Assembly (NCBI GenBank): GCA_034696485.1
Contig: JAQIWT010001353.1
Location: 1-11,133, forward strand
Reading direction: 5' to 3'
From: Isohypsibius dastychi
Taxonomy: Eukaryota > Tardigrada > Eutardigrada > Parachela > Isohypsibiidae
Length of the DNA stretch: 11,133 bases
Positions 1-8,127 of the stretch are shown here, piece after piece. The position numbers and the translations under genes are program-made. Below the pieces are notes generated by a model. That model searched no databases. It had not been told where the DNA came from and was given only the letters and a program-made list of their open reading frames with translations. Numbering within the stretch: the stretch's first letter is position 1; every line of letters starts with the position of its first letter.

Positions 1-65
1 TCGACATTGAGCAAGCTTGCAACGGGTACGGAATGAGCAATCACACCTGCGGAGGTCGTCAATAA
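1..65 (+). CDS. 3' end of an upstream MYND/SMYD-like gene (copy A), partial
   Basis: Only the last codons lie in the window. Read from position 3, the frame gives DIEQACNGYGMSNHTCGGRQ and ends at TAA 63-65. It aligns codon for codon with the C-terminus of copy C (ADIERACNWYGIVNRTRGSHD then TAA at 8125-8127) and with the end of copy B near 3637-3677. This identifies the left edge as the tail of a third paralogue on the same strand. The segment belongs to the helical, TPR-like C-terminus of SMYD proteins, so nothing can be said about its MYND or SET parts. The Trp conserved in B and C is Gly here (GGG at 24-26). Whether the rest of the gene is intact cannot be seen. Confidence 0.75.
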   Translation, partial: DIEQACNGYGMSNHTCGGRQ

Positions 66-327
66 TCTCGGTAAAGTGCTTTGGATTCATTGATGGATGA
101 TATCTCAAAGTCACAGGTAGTTTTTTGTTTCATGTGTTTATTGCTCTTGGCTGCAAACGGTCAGTCTCTACTGTTTTCTTGAGGCGATCAGCAATTTTGG
201 TTTCCGACTCGAATTATTATGTAAGTAACGGTTTTCTACTTGTTTCCAATCTGATCCTCTGGAATTCGCGAACTTCCATAGAAAAATCCCTGCTCCTTGT
301 TTCGAAATTGTTTCAGCTGACGTTCTG
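66..327. other. 3' flank of copy A
   Basis: No gene is seen. The stretch is T-rich and resembles, in patches, the sequence after the stops of copies B and C. For example, the region around 190-260 matches 3840-3890 and 8260-8300, with shared patterns such as CAGCAWTTT and GGTYTTCTACTTG. It is therefore the A version of the 3' untranslated/flanking part of the duplicated unit. No clear AATAAA signal is present. Compared with the C copy, several hundred bases between this flank and the PLC exon-1 homology appear to be missing. Confidence 0.5.
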
Positions 328-409
328 TGTTAGTAATTTAAGCAACTCGCGGAAGTCCTCGCAAGTTGACCTGCCTACATCACCATCACAAAAGATGAAA
401 ACCAAAAAA
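328..409 (+). pseudogene. relic of phospholipase C delta exon 1 (relic 1)
   Basis: About 80 bases match the second half of the intact PLC exon 1 (8863-8945) with roughly seven differences by eye. They include the coding for NLSNSRK and VDLPT. One base is missing after GACCTGCCTAC at about 377-378, so the frame breaks exactly where the intact gene reads [10 protein letters not shown]. The start codon and the first 18 or so codons of exon 1 are absent, and no PH-domain sequence follows. The open frame that passes through here (125-424) is not a real gene: only this segment has a homologue. It is best explained as the truncated 5' end of PLC carried along in a tandem duplication. Confidence 0.7.
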
Positions 410-1390
410 ACTCTCGGCTTTTAAAAACAAGCATCGTTCAGAGGTATCGCGCTCACTGAAACTCTAGAAGACAATAGTCCTGCGTTCCACAAAAGTAGAA
501 CGCATGGCAAAGGTCACTTTCCGGAAAAAGCGCAGTGGATTTCGGTGAAGTACAAAGAAGATTCCTGGATATACTGGAGATTTGAAGGGAATAAACTGTT
601 GTAAGGCAAATGACCCTCATGTTATCATTATTTCTGCAACGAATTGATTAACCAATCCAATCGGAAGTATATTGCTGCGAACGAGCAACATGAAGCGTAA
701 TCCGGAGAAATCATTAACTTAATACGAACCAGGGCGGGATCAGGAAGCACAACTAAGAATATAATAAGAACAACTCCCTGTTAATGAAAAAGGTGAATTT
801 CCAGCAAAGGACATGAAAAAGGCAAACGAAACGTCAAAGAACGAACTCATCGAACTTTTCCAGCCTGATATCCACTCTTTCCTTTAGCATGAGTCTACCC
901 TGTGCACTGACGAGAGCATTCTGGTTGGCAATCGCAAATTTGTTCTTCGTTTCAGGGACATAATTTATCAAACTTCCGGTTACAGATGCTCCTTCATTAC
1001 GATGAAGGTCGGAAATATTTCCGACCACATTTCCATCAACATCCACGCACGATCACCCATCTTCCCTCACATTCGTCTGCGCTCCATTAATACTTTGCCC
1101 AAATATCCCAGCGTCAACCGAAGTAAAGTATACCAAACCTGAAACATAGGAACATGGCAGCCATTTTGGATGTCCCACCTGATGACAGATTCACGTTTCT
1201 GATCGTCATACGTCAAAGCACACCCTGAACTGATGGGAACAGCAACGTTGGATCTGGCGAGTTATGGTGGGAGAGTGGGCGCCTTGATTGATTGAAGCAG
1301 AAAACCTGGAGGAGCTTCCAAAATTCCCAAACTGGTCCTGAATCCTAATGAACAACGCCCTGCGAGGCTCAAGTTGTAGGTGTTAACTAG
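410..1390. other. gene-free stretch between relic 1 and the copy B promoter
   Basis: No intact gene is recognised. It contains an open but start-less stretch on + (about 424-603) that encodes a peptide including HFPEKAQWISVKYKED, and a decayed frame on - (about 834-1230), both described separately. An AATAAA hexamer lies at 590-595 but cannot be tied to a gene. Little or no similarity to the corresponding B-C spacer (5029-5855) is visible by eye, so this spacer has either diverged fully or was inserted separately. Confidence 0.4.
834..1230 (-). pseudogene. possible decayed coding sequence, unknown family
   Basis: On the - strand, one frame is open from TGA 1053-1055 to a stop at 834-836. It encodes a 70-residue peptide beginning VDVDGNVVGNISDLHRN. 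The same frame continues upstream of that single TGA with coding-like sequence (SVDAGIFGQSINGAQTNV). After a frame change near 1130-1145, a further open stretch reads PISSGCALTYDDQKRESVI. A sequence resembling a splice acceptor (CTATGTTTCAG on the - strand) sits at the frame change, so part of the break could be an intron. There is no ATG start. I do not recognise the family, and no counterpart is seen in the other inter-gene spacer. It may be a degraded gene or chance. Confidence 0.22.
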
Positions 1391-1398
1391 TGACGTCA
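1391..1398. promoter_or_regulatory. CRE-type site TGACGTCA upstream of copy B
   Basis: A perfect palindromic TGACGTCA lies 192 bp before the copy B ATG. The same eight bases occur at 5856-5863, 193 bp before the copy C ATG. The flanking bases differ (AG..AG against AA..TG) while the core is unchanged. This is the binding consensus of CREB/ATF bZIP factors. Its use here is an inference from conservation of sequence and spacing. Confidence 0.5.
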
Positions 1399-1582
1399 AG
1401 CGGCCAGTTTCAACGGATAATTTGTTCAATTCGCTTCATTCCCAGATATCAGCGTGGCTGGCTGGCATGTTTTGTTCAGTTTCCGTTTTCGACTGTCAAA
1501 TTTCCGTTTCAGAATCTGCTTTCCGTTCATTTACTGTTTCTTCACTTGCTCGATTTTTCTCACGGATTACGATTGAGATATC
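1399..1582 (+). promoter_or_regulatory. conserved promoter/5'UTR block of copy B
   Basis: This block aligns along its length with 5864-6048 in front of copy C, including TTCATTCCCAGATATCAGC, TTTCCGTTTCAGAATCTG and CTCACGGATTACGATTG. TCAGT at 1476-1480 fits an initiator-type start sequence and is kept in C (5951-5955), about 100 bp before each ATG. No TATA box is evident at the expected distance. An in-frame TGA at 1574-1576 lies just before the ATG, supporting 1583 as the start unless an unseen upstream exon exists. Confidence 0.45.
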
Positions 1583-3677
1583 ATGTCGACTTTGGTTGAA
1601 GATTATTTCCAACCAGGTGAAACGCTCGTCATTTGCCATCCATGGATCTCCTCCGTTAATCTTGGTCTTCGTGATTCCGTTTGTGCCAACTGTTTTAACC
1701 ACGTGTCCAAGATTTCGCAACCTGGATCAATGAAAAGGTGTTCCTCTTGCAAAGCTGTTTCATACTGCGGGGTAAAGTGCCAGGAAGCTCACTGGAAGGA
1801 GGAACACAAGGTGGAGTGTGGTTTCATGAAAAGATTGATTGGGAGCAAGGAGGGCAAGCTGTTGTTTCCCAGTCAACAGATCGGTGGAGTGATTCAGGGG
1901 ATTCTTGGAGATAAGGATTCAATGCAACTGACTCGCAAGATGATGGTCCTGAAAGTGGTGAACAAGATCTTGCGGGGTTCAACGAATGATCCAGAATTTC
2001 CCGCCAAATTTGAGACATTTCTCGCTGTCAAGTATGGTTCCAATGCGCGTCCCGCTCCCGCAGTTGAACCTGTGGCCGAACGGAATGGATTTACTCAAGA
2101 GGTGAGTTGTTGACTTCACAGTTTTTCTTGAGTACGATGAAGCTTAATACTTAATAGTTCTGATGATTGCAAAAGTTGTTGTCTTTATTTCTGGATGTTG
2201 TCAGTTCTTCTTCAGAGTGATTCATGACCAGTGAATCAAAACACATATGCTGCCAATTAATGTCTTCACGAATACAGTACTAACAATTATAATCAAGAGT
2301 CAAAATATGCAGAACTGCTTTGCTAGCGAGCCTTCAAAGGTCGAACTGGCGTTATTTTGAAATCGCCATCATCACAGGATTAAAGTGATCGATGTATTTT
2401 GCAGGATGGCGGACTTGGCGAATTGGAACGTGAATATCGGTCAATGATCATGGCCGCTTTTGGACTGACAAAGGAAGAATATCGCGACAAACTGGGCAGC
2501 AAGTACAACTTTGAGGGATTCTATCAGCGGTTCCGCTGCAGCGGAACCAGTGAAAATCTTCGGGAGATTCCTGAAATGACGGTAGCCGAGACGTTCGTTC
2601 TGGAAACCGCGCAGTTGGATGTTTCTTGTGAACCTAATGCTACCGTTGATGGACAGTCCAAAACATTTGTCATCCGGGCACTTGAACCAATCCCGAAACC
2701 GTTGCGACTGGCCGACTGCAGAATTACGATACATACACGAACGATGGTATGTAGACACTAACAGCAGGATTGAGTGTGGCACACCATGGGTGGGTCCCGG
2801 TATCTGGTGGCTTCGTCAAATTGTATAAGTGTTTGGGGGGAAGGGGGGGGGGGTCCATCCATGGTATTGTCCCCGAGTGAGTAAGAACATGTTTTCCTGC
2901 TTTGCCAAGCGAAGCGATTCTTACTGATGGATGGGCATCTGAGAAGCCGACTTTAGAACCGTCTCGTTAGAATGTTTCATAATACAGCGATAAAACTTGT
3001 AAATGTAGGATTGTCATTCGTCAAACATTGACCTGCCATCAGTTCTGTTTTAGGAGTTTTATCCCTTCCCTGCTGAATTGGAATTGGTGGTGCCACGTTT
3101 AGGAAGACCTTGCTCTGGAAAATACTGCACCCCGGAATATCACGCGGAAATGCTTCCTCTTCGTTGCGCCAACACTTCCTGTGACCAACCACTTCCGTCG
3201 GATGATCGAGCTCTTCAACCATGTCCGAAATGCGGGTCTGTCTTGCAACAAGACCGTTTGATGACCGGAAATCTTCGATTGGACGAACTGCGGACGCTTT
3301 ACAATGATGTTTCCAGACCAGCTGTTGAACGAATCAGTCAGCTCCGAACCGATCCTGTTATTCATCCGGAAAACCTTTTTGCAGTGCTGGTCATCACTGG
3401 CTCTTTGGATCAGCTCGCTGATCAACCAGGATATTTGTGGTCAACAGCTCGCCTGATGTTGCCGTTCATCCGGAAGTGCTACCCGAAAAACGACTGGTAT
3501 CTGGCGGCTTTGTTGGAAGCAGTGGCGAGTGATTACAAGCACGTTGCAAAGAAATCGGATCGTCAGCTAGAAGAGGGGAAGAAGATGCTACGCGAGGCTT
3601 ACGAGATTCAAGTTCGGTGCGGGTGGAGGGGTGATTTTGACATCGGGCAAGCTTGCACTTGGTACGAATGGTCATGA
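1583..3677 (+). CDS. MYND zinc-finger, SMYD-like protein (copy B), three exons
   Basis: Exons are 1583-2101, 2405-2746 and 3054-3677, both introns phase 0, giving 494 residues; SMYD proteins are usually 420-500. Exon 1 holds a complete MYND finger with ligands C34, C37, C53, C56, C62, C66, H75 and C79, preceded by the SMYD-like strand PGETLVIC. Exon 2 is a degenerate core SET: the NHSC-x-PN motif of active SMYDs reads DVSCEPN (residues 245-251), and the GEEL-to-Tyr catalytic stretch is replaced by KPLRLADC. Exon 3 starts with a Cys-rich post-SET zinc segment (C307, C312, C325, C330, C344, C347), like the extended zinc region of SMYD4/arthropod SmydA-type proteins, then a helical TPR-like tail. 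The N-terminal Gly-x-Gly strand is absent. The family normally methylates lysines using S-adenosylmethionine; here loss of that activity and a binding role through MYND are inferred. A one-base loss near 3666 gives a tail shorter than in A and C. Confidence 0.87.
2102..2404 (+). other. copy B intron 1
   Basis: GTGAGT donor at 2102 and a TTTTGCAG acceptor ending at 2404, 303 bp, phase 0. Apart from A/T-rich sequence nothing is seen in it. The matching intron of copy C (6580-7000) is at the same codon position but is longer and not clearly alignable. Confidence 0.8.
2747..3053 (+). other. copy B intron 2, with long G tracts
   Basis: GTATGT donor at 2747 and a TGTTTTAG acceptor ending at 3053, 307 bp, phase 0. 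It contains a run of 6 G, AA, then 11 G (2835-2853). The corresponding intron of copy C (7352-7479, 128 bp) also has a G-rich patch (7414-7428). Confidence 0.8.
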
Positions 3678-4862
3678 ATATCTAGTCATACTGACGGCTG
3701 TGAGCAATGATTCTCGTAATGGTATACTGAAGATTTTGTTCGAATAACATTTGACCCCTTATTCTTGTGTCCACTGTGGTTAGGTTTTTACTGTTATGGC
3801 TGAATAATGGTTACTCTCACTTCGCTGTTTTCTGTTGCGTTCAGCATTTAGGTTGTCGACTTGAATTAATAGAGTGCCTTCCACTTCTTCTGAATTTTCG
3901 GGAAATTGGAAATGCAGTCGAACGTGAAACAGCCCAGCCACAGAAATCTTTGGAAGATGTTCGGTAGTGTGTCACGCGAAGAAGCGAATTCGAATGAAGA
4001 AGAAAAACACAAGCGTTTCGAGTGTGCGTAGGGTTGAAGTGTGGTCGACATCGCTTGTGCCGAAGCGGTAGTTAGCTTTGGAAAACTTGTGGCTGTAAGC
4101 CCTTGCGGAACTCAACTGACGTTCTCCCTTTTGCCAGGGTTTCCGAGAACCACCGTTCTGGATAAAACGGAAACTTGGCAATGTGAATGTGTAACTTGAA
4201 AGACGCGGAACTATCGCTACCTAGGGTGTTCCACATACAATTCTCACTTTTCTAGCCCAGTGGTTTTACTTCAGCGTACCTGCGCGTTAAACAGTAGATT
4301 GTAGGTTTGATTGTACCGTAGAATGTCGTAAGAAACCGAACATAGTACCATTAAAGACAACAGTTCTGGACACAGATGGGATTTGCGTAAAATGCTGGAC
4401 ACCCCAATTAGGATCTTTAGGGGGGGGGGGGATTCTCGCTCAAACGCCAAAAACGAATGAATAGATAACAAAATGATCCCAGGAGAACCCGTTCGATAAT
4501 GTTTTCTGTCATGCTCACCCGCGGTGGATATACTCCCCCACCCCATTTCTGTTTCGGGAACAAAACCCAACTGAAACAGAAATCATCTCACAGAATGTCA
4601 GGGACCTGAGCACAGAGTGAGCCCTAATAAAGTGGACAGACAGAGAGCGCAAGCAGGCCGTCAGGTTTCATCAGGAAAGATTGCCGCCCCCACCGCTTCT
4701 TCTTACAAAATTATAACCCCCTATGTTTTTTCCGAGTGACTTCATGCAAAGAAGAGCGTCTTCTGGCGTTGCTCCCAGTCATCATCACATTCTATCAAAA
4801 TAACCATAGTTCTCCTGATCCTGGTTTTCTCAGTCCTGGTATTCCGAATACCGAACACCGGG
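3678..4862. other. copy B 3' flank and spacer up to PLC relic 2
   Basis: No gene is seen. The first ~220 bp resemble the 3' flanks of copies A and C. Around 4262-4290 (GTTTTACTTCAGCGTACC) the sequence resembles 8405-8425 after copy C, so the duplicated unit continues across this spacer. A run of 12 G lies at 4420-4431. An AATAAA at 4625-4630 is almost 950 bp after the B stop. Open frames here, such as 4271-4570 on -, run across low-complexity sequence and have no recognisable product. Confidence 0.5.
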
Positions 4863-5028
4863 ATGATCCAGAGCATTCCAATGCGGCCCAGAAGATCCTG
4901 AACAATGTCAGAAACTACAGCAACTCGCGGAAGAACTCGACCTGCCAACACGGGGCCTCGATTGTACAAACAAGTGTTTTCCTTCAATCGAGATCATACA
5001 ACGGTGTTCTATAGAACCTTGTGGATTC
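4863..5028 (+). pseudogene. relic of phospholipase C delta exons 1 and 2 (relic 2)
   Basis: 4863-4946 matches exon 1 of the intact PLC gene (8810-8911), keeping NAAQKIL and NSRKNS but with about 12 bases missing in the middle and a second loss of about 7 bases. From about 4949 the sequence jumps directly to the middle of PLC exon 2 (9082 onward). In a different frame it encodes TGPRLYKQVFSF and HTTVFY, against [12 protein letters not shown] and YTTVFY in the intact PH domain. The end of exon 1, the first intron and the start of exon 2 are missing, and homology fades at about 5028, before a microsatellite. The frame change between the two parts and the absence of later exons show it is non-functional. 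Confidence 0.75.
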
Positions 5029-5030
5029 AA

Positions 5031-5080
5031 TCTATACACATACACATACACAATCTATACACACATCTATACACATGTAT
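5031..5080. repeat. TATACACA-type microsatellite
   Basis: Imperfect tandem units built from TCTATACACA and TACACA follow directly on the end of PLC homology in relic 2. They may have formed at, or obscure, the duplication breakpoint. Confidence 0.6.
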
Positions 5081-5855
5081 TCACTATGTTTCAATAATGC
5101 CTTAGTACACCTGCTGGAGATAGGTTTTTGTTTATCTGTCTATCTGTTTGCAACAAGTTGGATGCTGGCAATCGAGGATGCGAATTGGTGCTAGGTGCAG
5201 TAAAAGTCATCAAGTGGACCGCCATGAATTTGTACCATGCATGTAGGTGGACCATTCGTTTGAAACCACTGTCCGGAGACGATTGTCATGCGGACCACTC
5301 CCGTTTCAAAGTGGTCAAAAACAAATTTTATTCAAACTCTGGATAAACTCTGAATTCTGAAATTGCCACCCATGAAAAAGAAAGCAAGCCACTCAAAACT
5401 AGTCGCATTGGTCATTCATTTTTGATTTGAAGTCTGAACCGTTTGATGGAAATGGTTCATCTCCATATCGCAGTGGTTCAGCTGTATTCCGGTGGTGGGC
5501 GTGCCAGAGGTCCGACATCAGGTGGCCTAGTCATGCACATGTATGTGGACCAGCCAATGAAGAACCGAAGGGTCTTACTCAATAGATGCCAAATATGCAG
5601 AATTTGAACGGTCATCTCAGAAGTTTGTGGAATATTCAACTTCCGATCAATTCGTGAAAAAGTGGAACTGGACCCGTCTTGTACAAGTCACGATGAGTTC
5701 AGGGAGTGATGGTGAGAGGTTGTACGTTAATACATCTCTGTGCGATCTTTTTTCCAAACAACTTGGAAACTCCACTTCGCGAGTCAGCATGTTGTTGCTT
5801 TGTGTGATCGTGGCTGGAAAAAAGCAAGCAAACTGATGACGAGAATGTCAACCAA
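5081..5855. other. spacer upstream of copy C promoter, no recognised gene
   Basis: No gene is recognised. Two overlapping open frames on + (5627-5836 and 5740-5931) encode peptides without a recognisable domain, and the second runs into the conserved 5' block of copy C in a non-coding frame. A tentative similarity between 5205-5230 (ATCAAGTGGACCGCCATGA) and the start of PLC exon 3 (9332-9366) is too short to call. Confidence 0.4.
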
Positions 5856-5863
5856 TGACGTCA
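5856..5863. promoter_or_regulatory. CRE-type site TGACGTCA upstream of copy C
   Basis: A perfect TGACGTCA palindrome 193 bp before the copy C ATG, matching the site at 1391-1398 before copy B in core sequence and distance. A role for bZIP (CREB/ATF) factors is inferred. Confidence 0.5.
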
Positions 5864-6048
5864 TGCAGCAAGTTCTAACGGATCATTTGTTCGGTTCGGT
5901 TCGGTTCATTCCCAGATATCAGCCTGGCTAGCTCGTTGGCATTTTCATCTTCAGTTTCTGTTTCAAGTCTCCGTTTCAGAATCTGTTTTCCGCTCATTTA
6001 CTGTTCCTTCATTTGCTCGATTTTCTCACGGATTACGATTGCAATATC
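5864..6048 (+). promoter_or_regulatory. conserved promoter/5'UTR block of copy C
   Basis: Homologous to 1399-1582 in front of copy B. It has a small expansion of TCGGT to three units at 5891-5905 where B has none. TCAGTT at 5951-5956 is the initiator-like match. No TATA box is evident. Just upstream of the ATG the sequence is near-identical to B (ACGGATTACGATTG, then ATATCATGTCGACTTTG across the start). Confidence 0.45.
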
Positions 6049-8127
6049 ATGTCGACTTTGATTGGAGATCATTTCCAAGCAGGTGAGACACTCCTCACTT
6101 GCCACGCATGGATCTCATCCGTCAATGTTGTTCTGCGGGATATCGTTTGTGCAAACTGTTTCACCCACGTGTCCAAGCTTCCGCAACCTGGATCGATGAA
6201 GAAATGTTCTGCCTGCAAAGCAGTTTCGTACTGCGGAGAAAAGTGCCAGGAGCCTCACTGGAAGGAGGAACACAAGGTGGAGTGTGGCTTCATGAAAAGA
6301 TTGATTGGGAGCAAGGAGGGCAGGCTGTTGTTCCCGAGTCAGAAACCAGATGAAGTGGAGCAGGATCATCATGGACCTGATATAGCGCACGTACAACGGA
6401 CTCGCAAAATGATGGTCTTGAAACTAGTGAACAAGATTATACGAGGTTCGACAGAAGACTCAGAATTCTCCGCCAGATTTGAAGCATTCCTCGCCAGCAA
6501 GTTTGTTTACCACAACGGACGTCCCCCTCTTGCATCTGGACCTGTGAACGGATACAACGGGAATCGAAGTGTCAAAATGGTGAGTTTCCGAAATTTTTTC
6601 CGTAGATTAGATGGGTTTCGATGTTTTTGCTGATTCCAGAACTTCTTTTGCTTTGAAATCTGATGGCCATTAAGGATCAATGTTATGCAACCTCGAATTT
6701 GTTTAAAAAAAAATTCTCCAAAATCAAAAAAAAGGTCATTGTTCAAGTCGGTAAGATGATTTTGCTGGATGACGAAATCACGAAACGATCTTGCGGTTAA
6801 ATTCACTCACGTCACCAAAAACGTTTCAAATCTTATCGAATGTTGTTGATTTGTTCAAAAGTAATTTCTCAGAAATGAGGATTGTTGTTCAGCTTTCACA
6901 AGTGCCGAAGAATACTCTGTTGATGAGGTGTTAAGCTGTCGTTATTTCGAAACGGTTTACCATCACAAAAGTTGAACTTATCATTAACATGACATTGTAG
7001 GATATGTTTGGACATATAGACCGATTCGAAGAGCCTGAATATCGGCCAATCGCCATGGCTGCTTTTGGACTGACATTGGAGGAATATCGGGAGAAACTGG
7101 GCAGCAAGTTCAACCTGGAAGAATTCTATCAGCGATTTCGATGTTGGGGAAGCAATATTTTCATTTCGGAGAGTCCTCACGCGATGGTCGGGGACACGTT
7201 TTATCTGGAAACCACGCAGATGAATATATCTTGTGAACCGAATTCTACCTTTACTGGAAAGCCGAAGACTCTGGTTATCCGAGCAGTTGAACCTATCTCC
7301 AAACCGTTGCGACTGGCTGACTGCAAAACTGCATTTCATCAACGAGTGATGGTACGTAGTACGTAGAATGTCAGATAGCATTCTGCCTCCTGCCCCGCAT
7401 TTTTGTTGGAATAAGGGGTGGGGGTTGGGTGATGCATACAGTACAAGAAGACATCGAATTAACATTAATTGTGTTCCAGGGGAATTATCCGTTTCCGACT
7501 GAAGTGGAGCAGACTTTGGCTTGTTACGGAAAATTTTGCTCTGGAAAGTATTGCACTCCAAAATATCACGCGGAAATGCTTCCTCTTCGTTGCTCCAACA
7601 CTTCCTGTGATCAACCACTTCCGTCTGATGATCGAGCTCTTCAACCATGCCCGAAATGCAAATCTGTCTTGCGGCTGGACTGTTTGAAGACCGGGCAGCT
7701 TCGACTGAACCTACTCGACATTATTTATAAAGATGCTCTGAAATCTCCAACTGAACGTATTATTCAGCTCCGAAGCGATCCGGTTGTTCATCCGGATAAC
7801 CTCTTCGTGGTTTTGGTCATCACTGGCTCCCTGGGACAACTCGCTAGTCGACTGGGATATTTGTGGTCAACTATTCGAGTGATGTTGCCATTCATCCGGA
7901 AGTGCTACCCGAAAAACGATCAGACTCTGGCGGCCTTGTTGGGAACTGTGGCCGACGACTACAAACACCTTGCGGAGAAATCGGATCGTCAGCTGGAAGA
8001 GGGGATGAAGATTTTTCGCGAGGCTTACGAGATTCAAATGCGGATCGGGGTCAAAGTTCAGGCTGACATTGAGCGAGCTTGTAACTGGTACGGAATAGTC
8101 AATCGCACCCGTGGAAGTCATGATTAA
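6049..8127 (+). CDS. MYND zinc-finger, SMYD-like protein (copy C), three exons
   Basis: Exons are 6049-6579, 7001-7351 and 7480-8127, both introns phase 0 at the same codon positions as copy B, giving 509 residues. The MYND finger is complete and at identical positions (C34, C37, C53, C56, C62, C66, H75, C79). In the degenerate SET exon the NHSC-x-PN motif reads NISCEPN (252-258): Asn and the Cys are kept, His is lost. The catalytic Tyr region is again KPLRLADC. The post-SET zinc segment has C314, C319, C332, C337, C351 and C354, followed by a helical TPR-like tail with PFIRKCYPKND. There is no Gly-x-Gly strand before the MYND region. Many third-position differences from copy B with protein kept suggest selection on the protein. 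A MYND-mediated binding role without methyltransferase activity is inferred. The start is ATG 6049, conserved with B. Confidence 0.88.
6580..7000 (+). other. copy C intron 1
   Basis: GTGAGT donor at 6580 and an ACATTGTAG acceptor ending at 7000, 421 bp, phase 0. A-rich patches lie near 6703-6732. No gene or element is recognised in it. Confidence 0.8.

Larger units (their letters stand above)
1391..3900 (+). repeat. tandem duplicated unit, B copy of the SMYD-like gene with flanks
   Basis: The CRE site, 5' block, three exons and 3' flank align in order with 5856-8350. Start codons are 4466 bp apart and stops 4450 bp apart. The A stop at 65 and the B stop at 3677 are 3612 bp apart, so units differ in length mainly through the spacers. 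A PLC 5' piece follows each copy. Confidence 0.8.

Noticed and set aside
125-424. 99-codon + frame as a gene
   Set aside because: Only its last third resembles anything (PLC exon 1), it starts in an A/T-rich 3' flank, and the homologous stretch carries a one-base loss. It is called as a relic instead.
1380-1733. 117-codon + frame starting in the copy B 5' block
   Set aside because: It uses a different frame from the MYND exon, overlaps it, and is not preserved in copy C (5864-6200), whereas the MYND frame is.
4271-4570. 99-codon - frame across the 12-G run
   Set aside because: Low-complexity sequence (Pro run from the G tract), no homologue in the other units, no recognisable product.
4625-4630. 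AATAAA as the polyadenylation signal of copy B
   Set aside because: It is almost 950 bp after the stop and has no equivalent at that place after copies A or C. B's actual signal cannot be identified.
5627-5931. Two overlapping + frames as a small gene before copy C
   Set aside because: No domain, no counterpart before copy B, and the second runs into the conserved non-coding 5' block. Treated as chance.
6896-7648. 250-codon open frame on the - strand
   Set aside because: It lies antisense to exons 2 and 3 of copy C and runs straight through the intron. The peptide has no recognisable domain, and the homologous region of copy B (2441-3425) does not keep it open as one frame. It is a by-product of codon bias in the sense exons.
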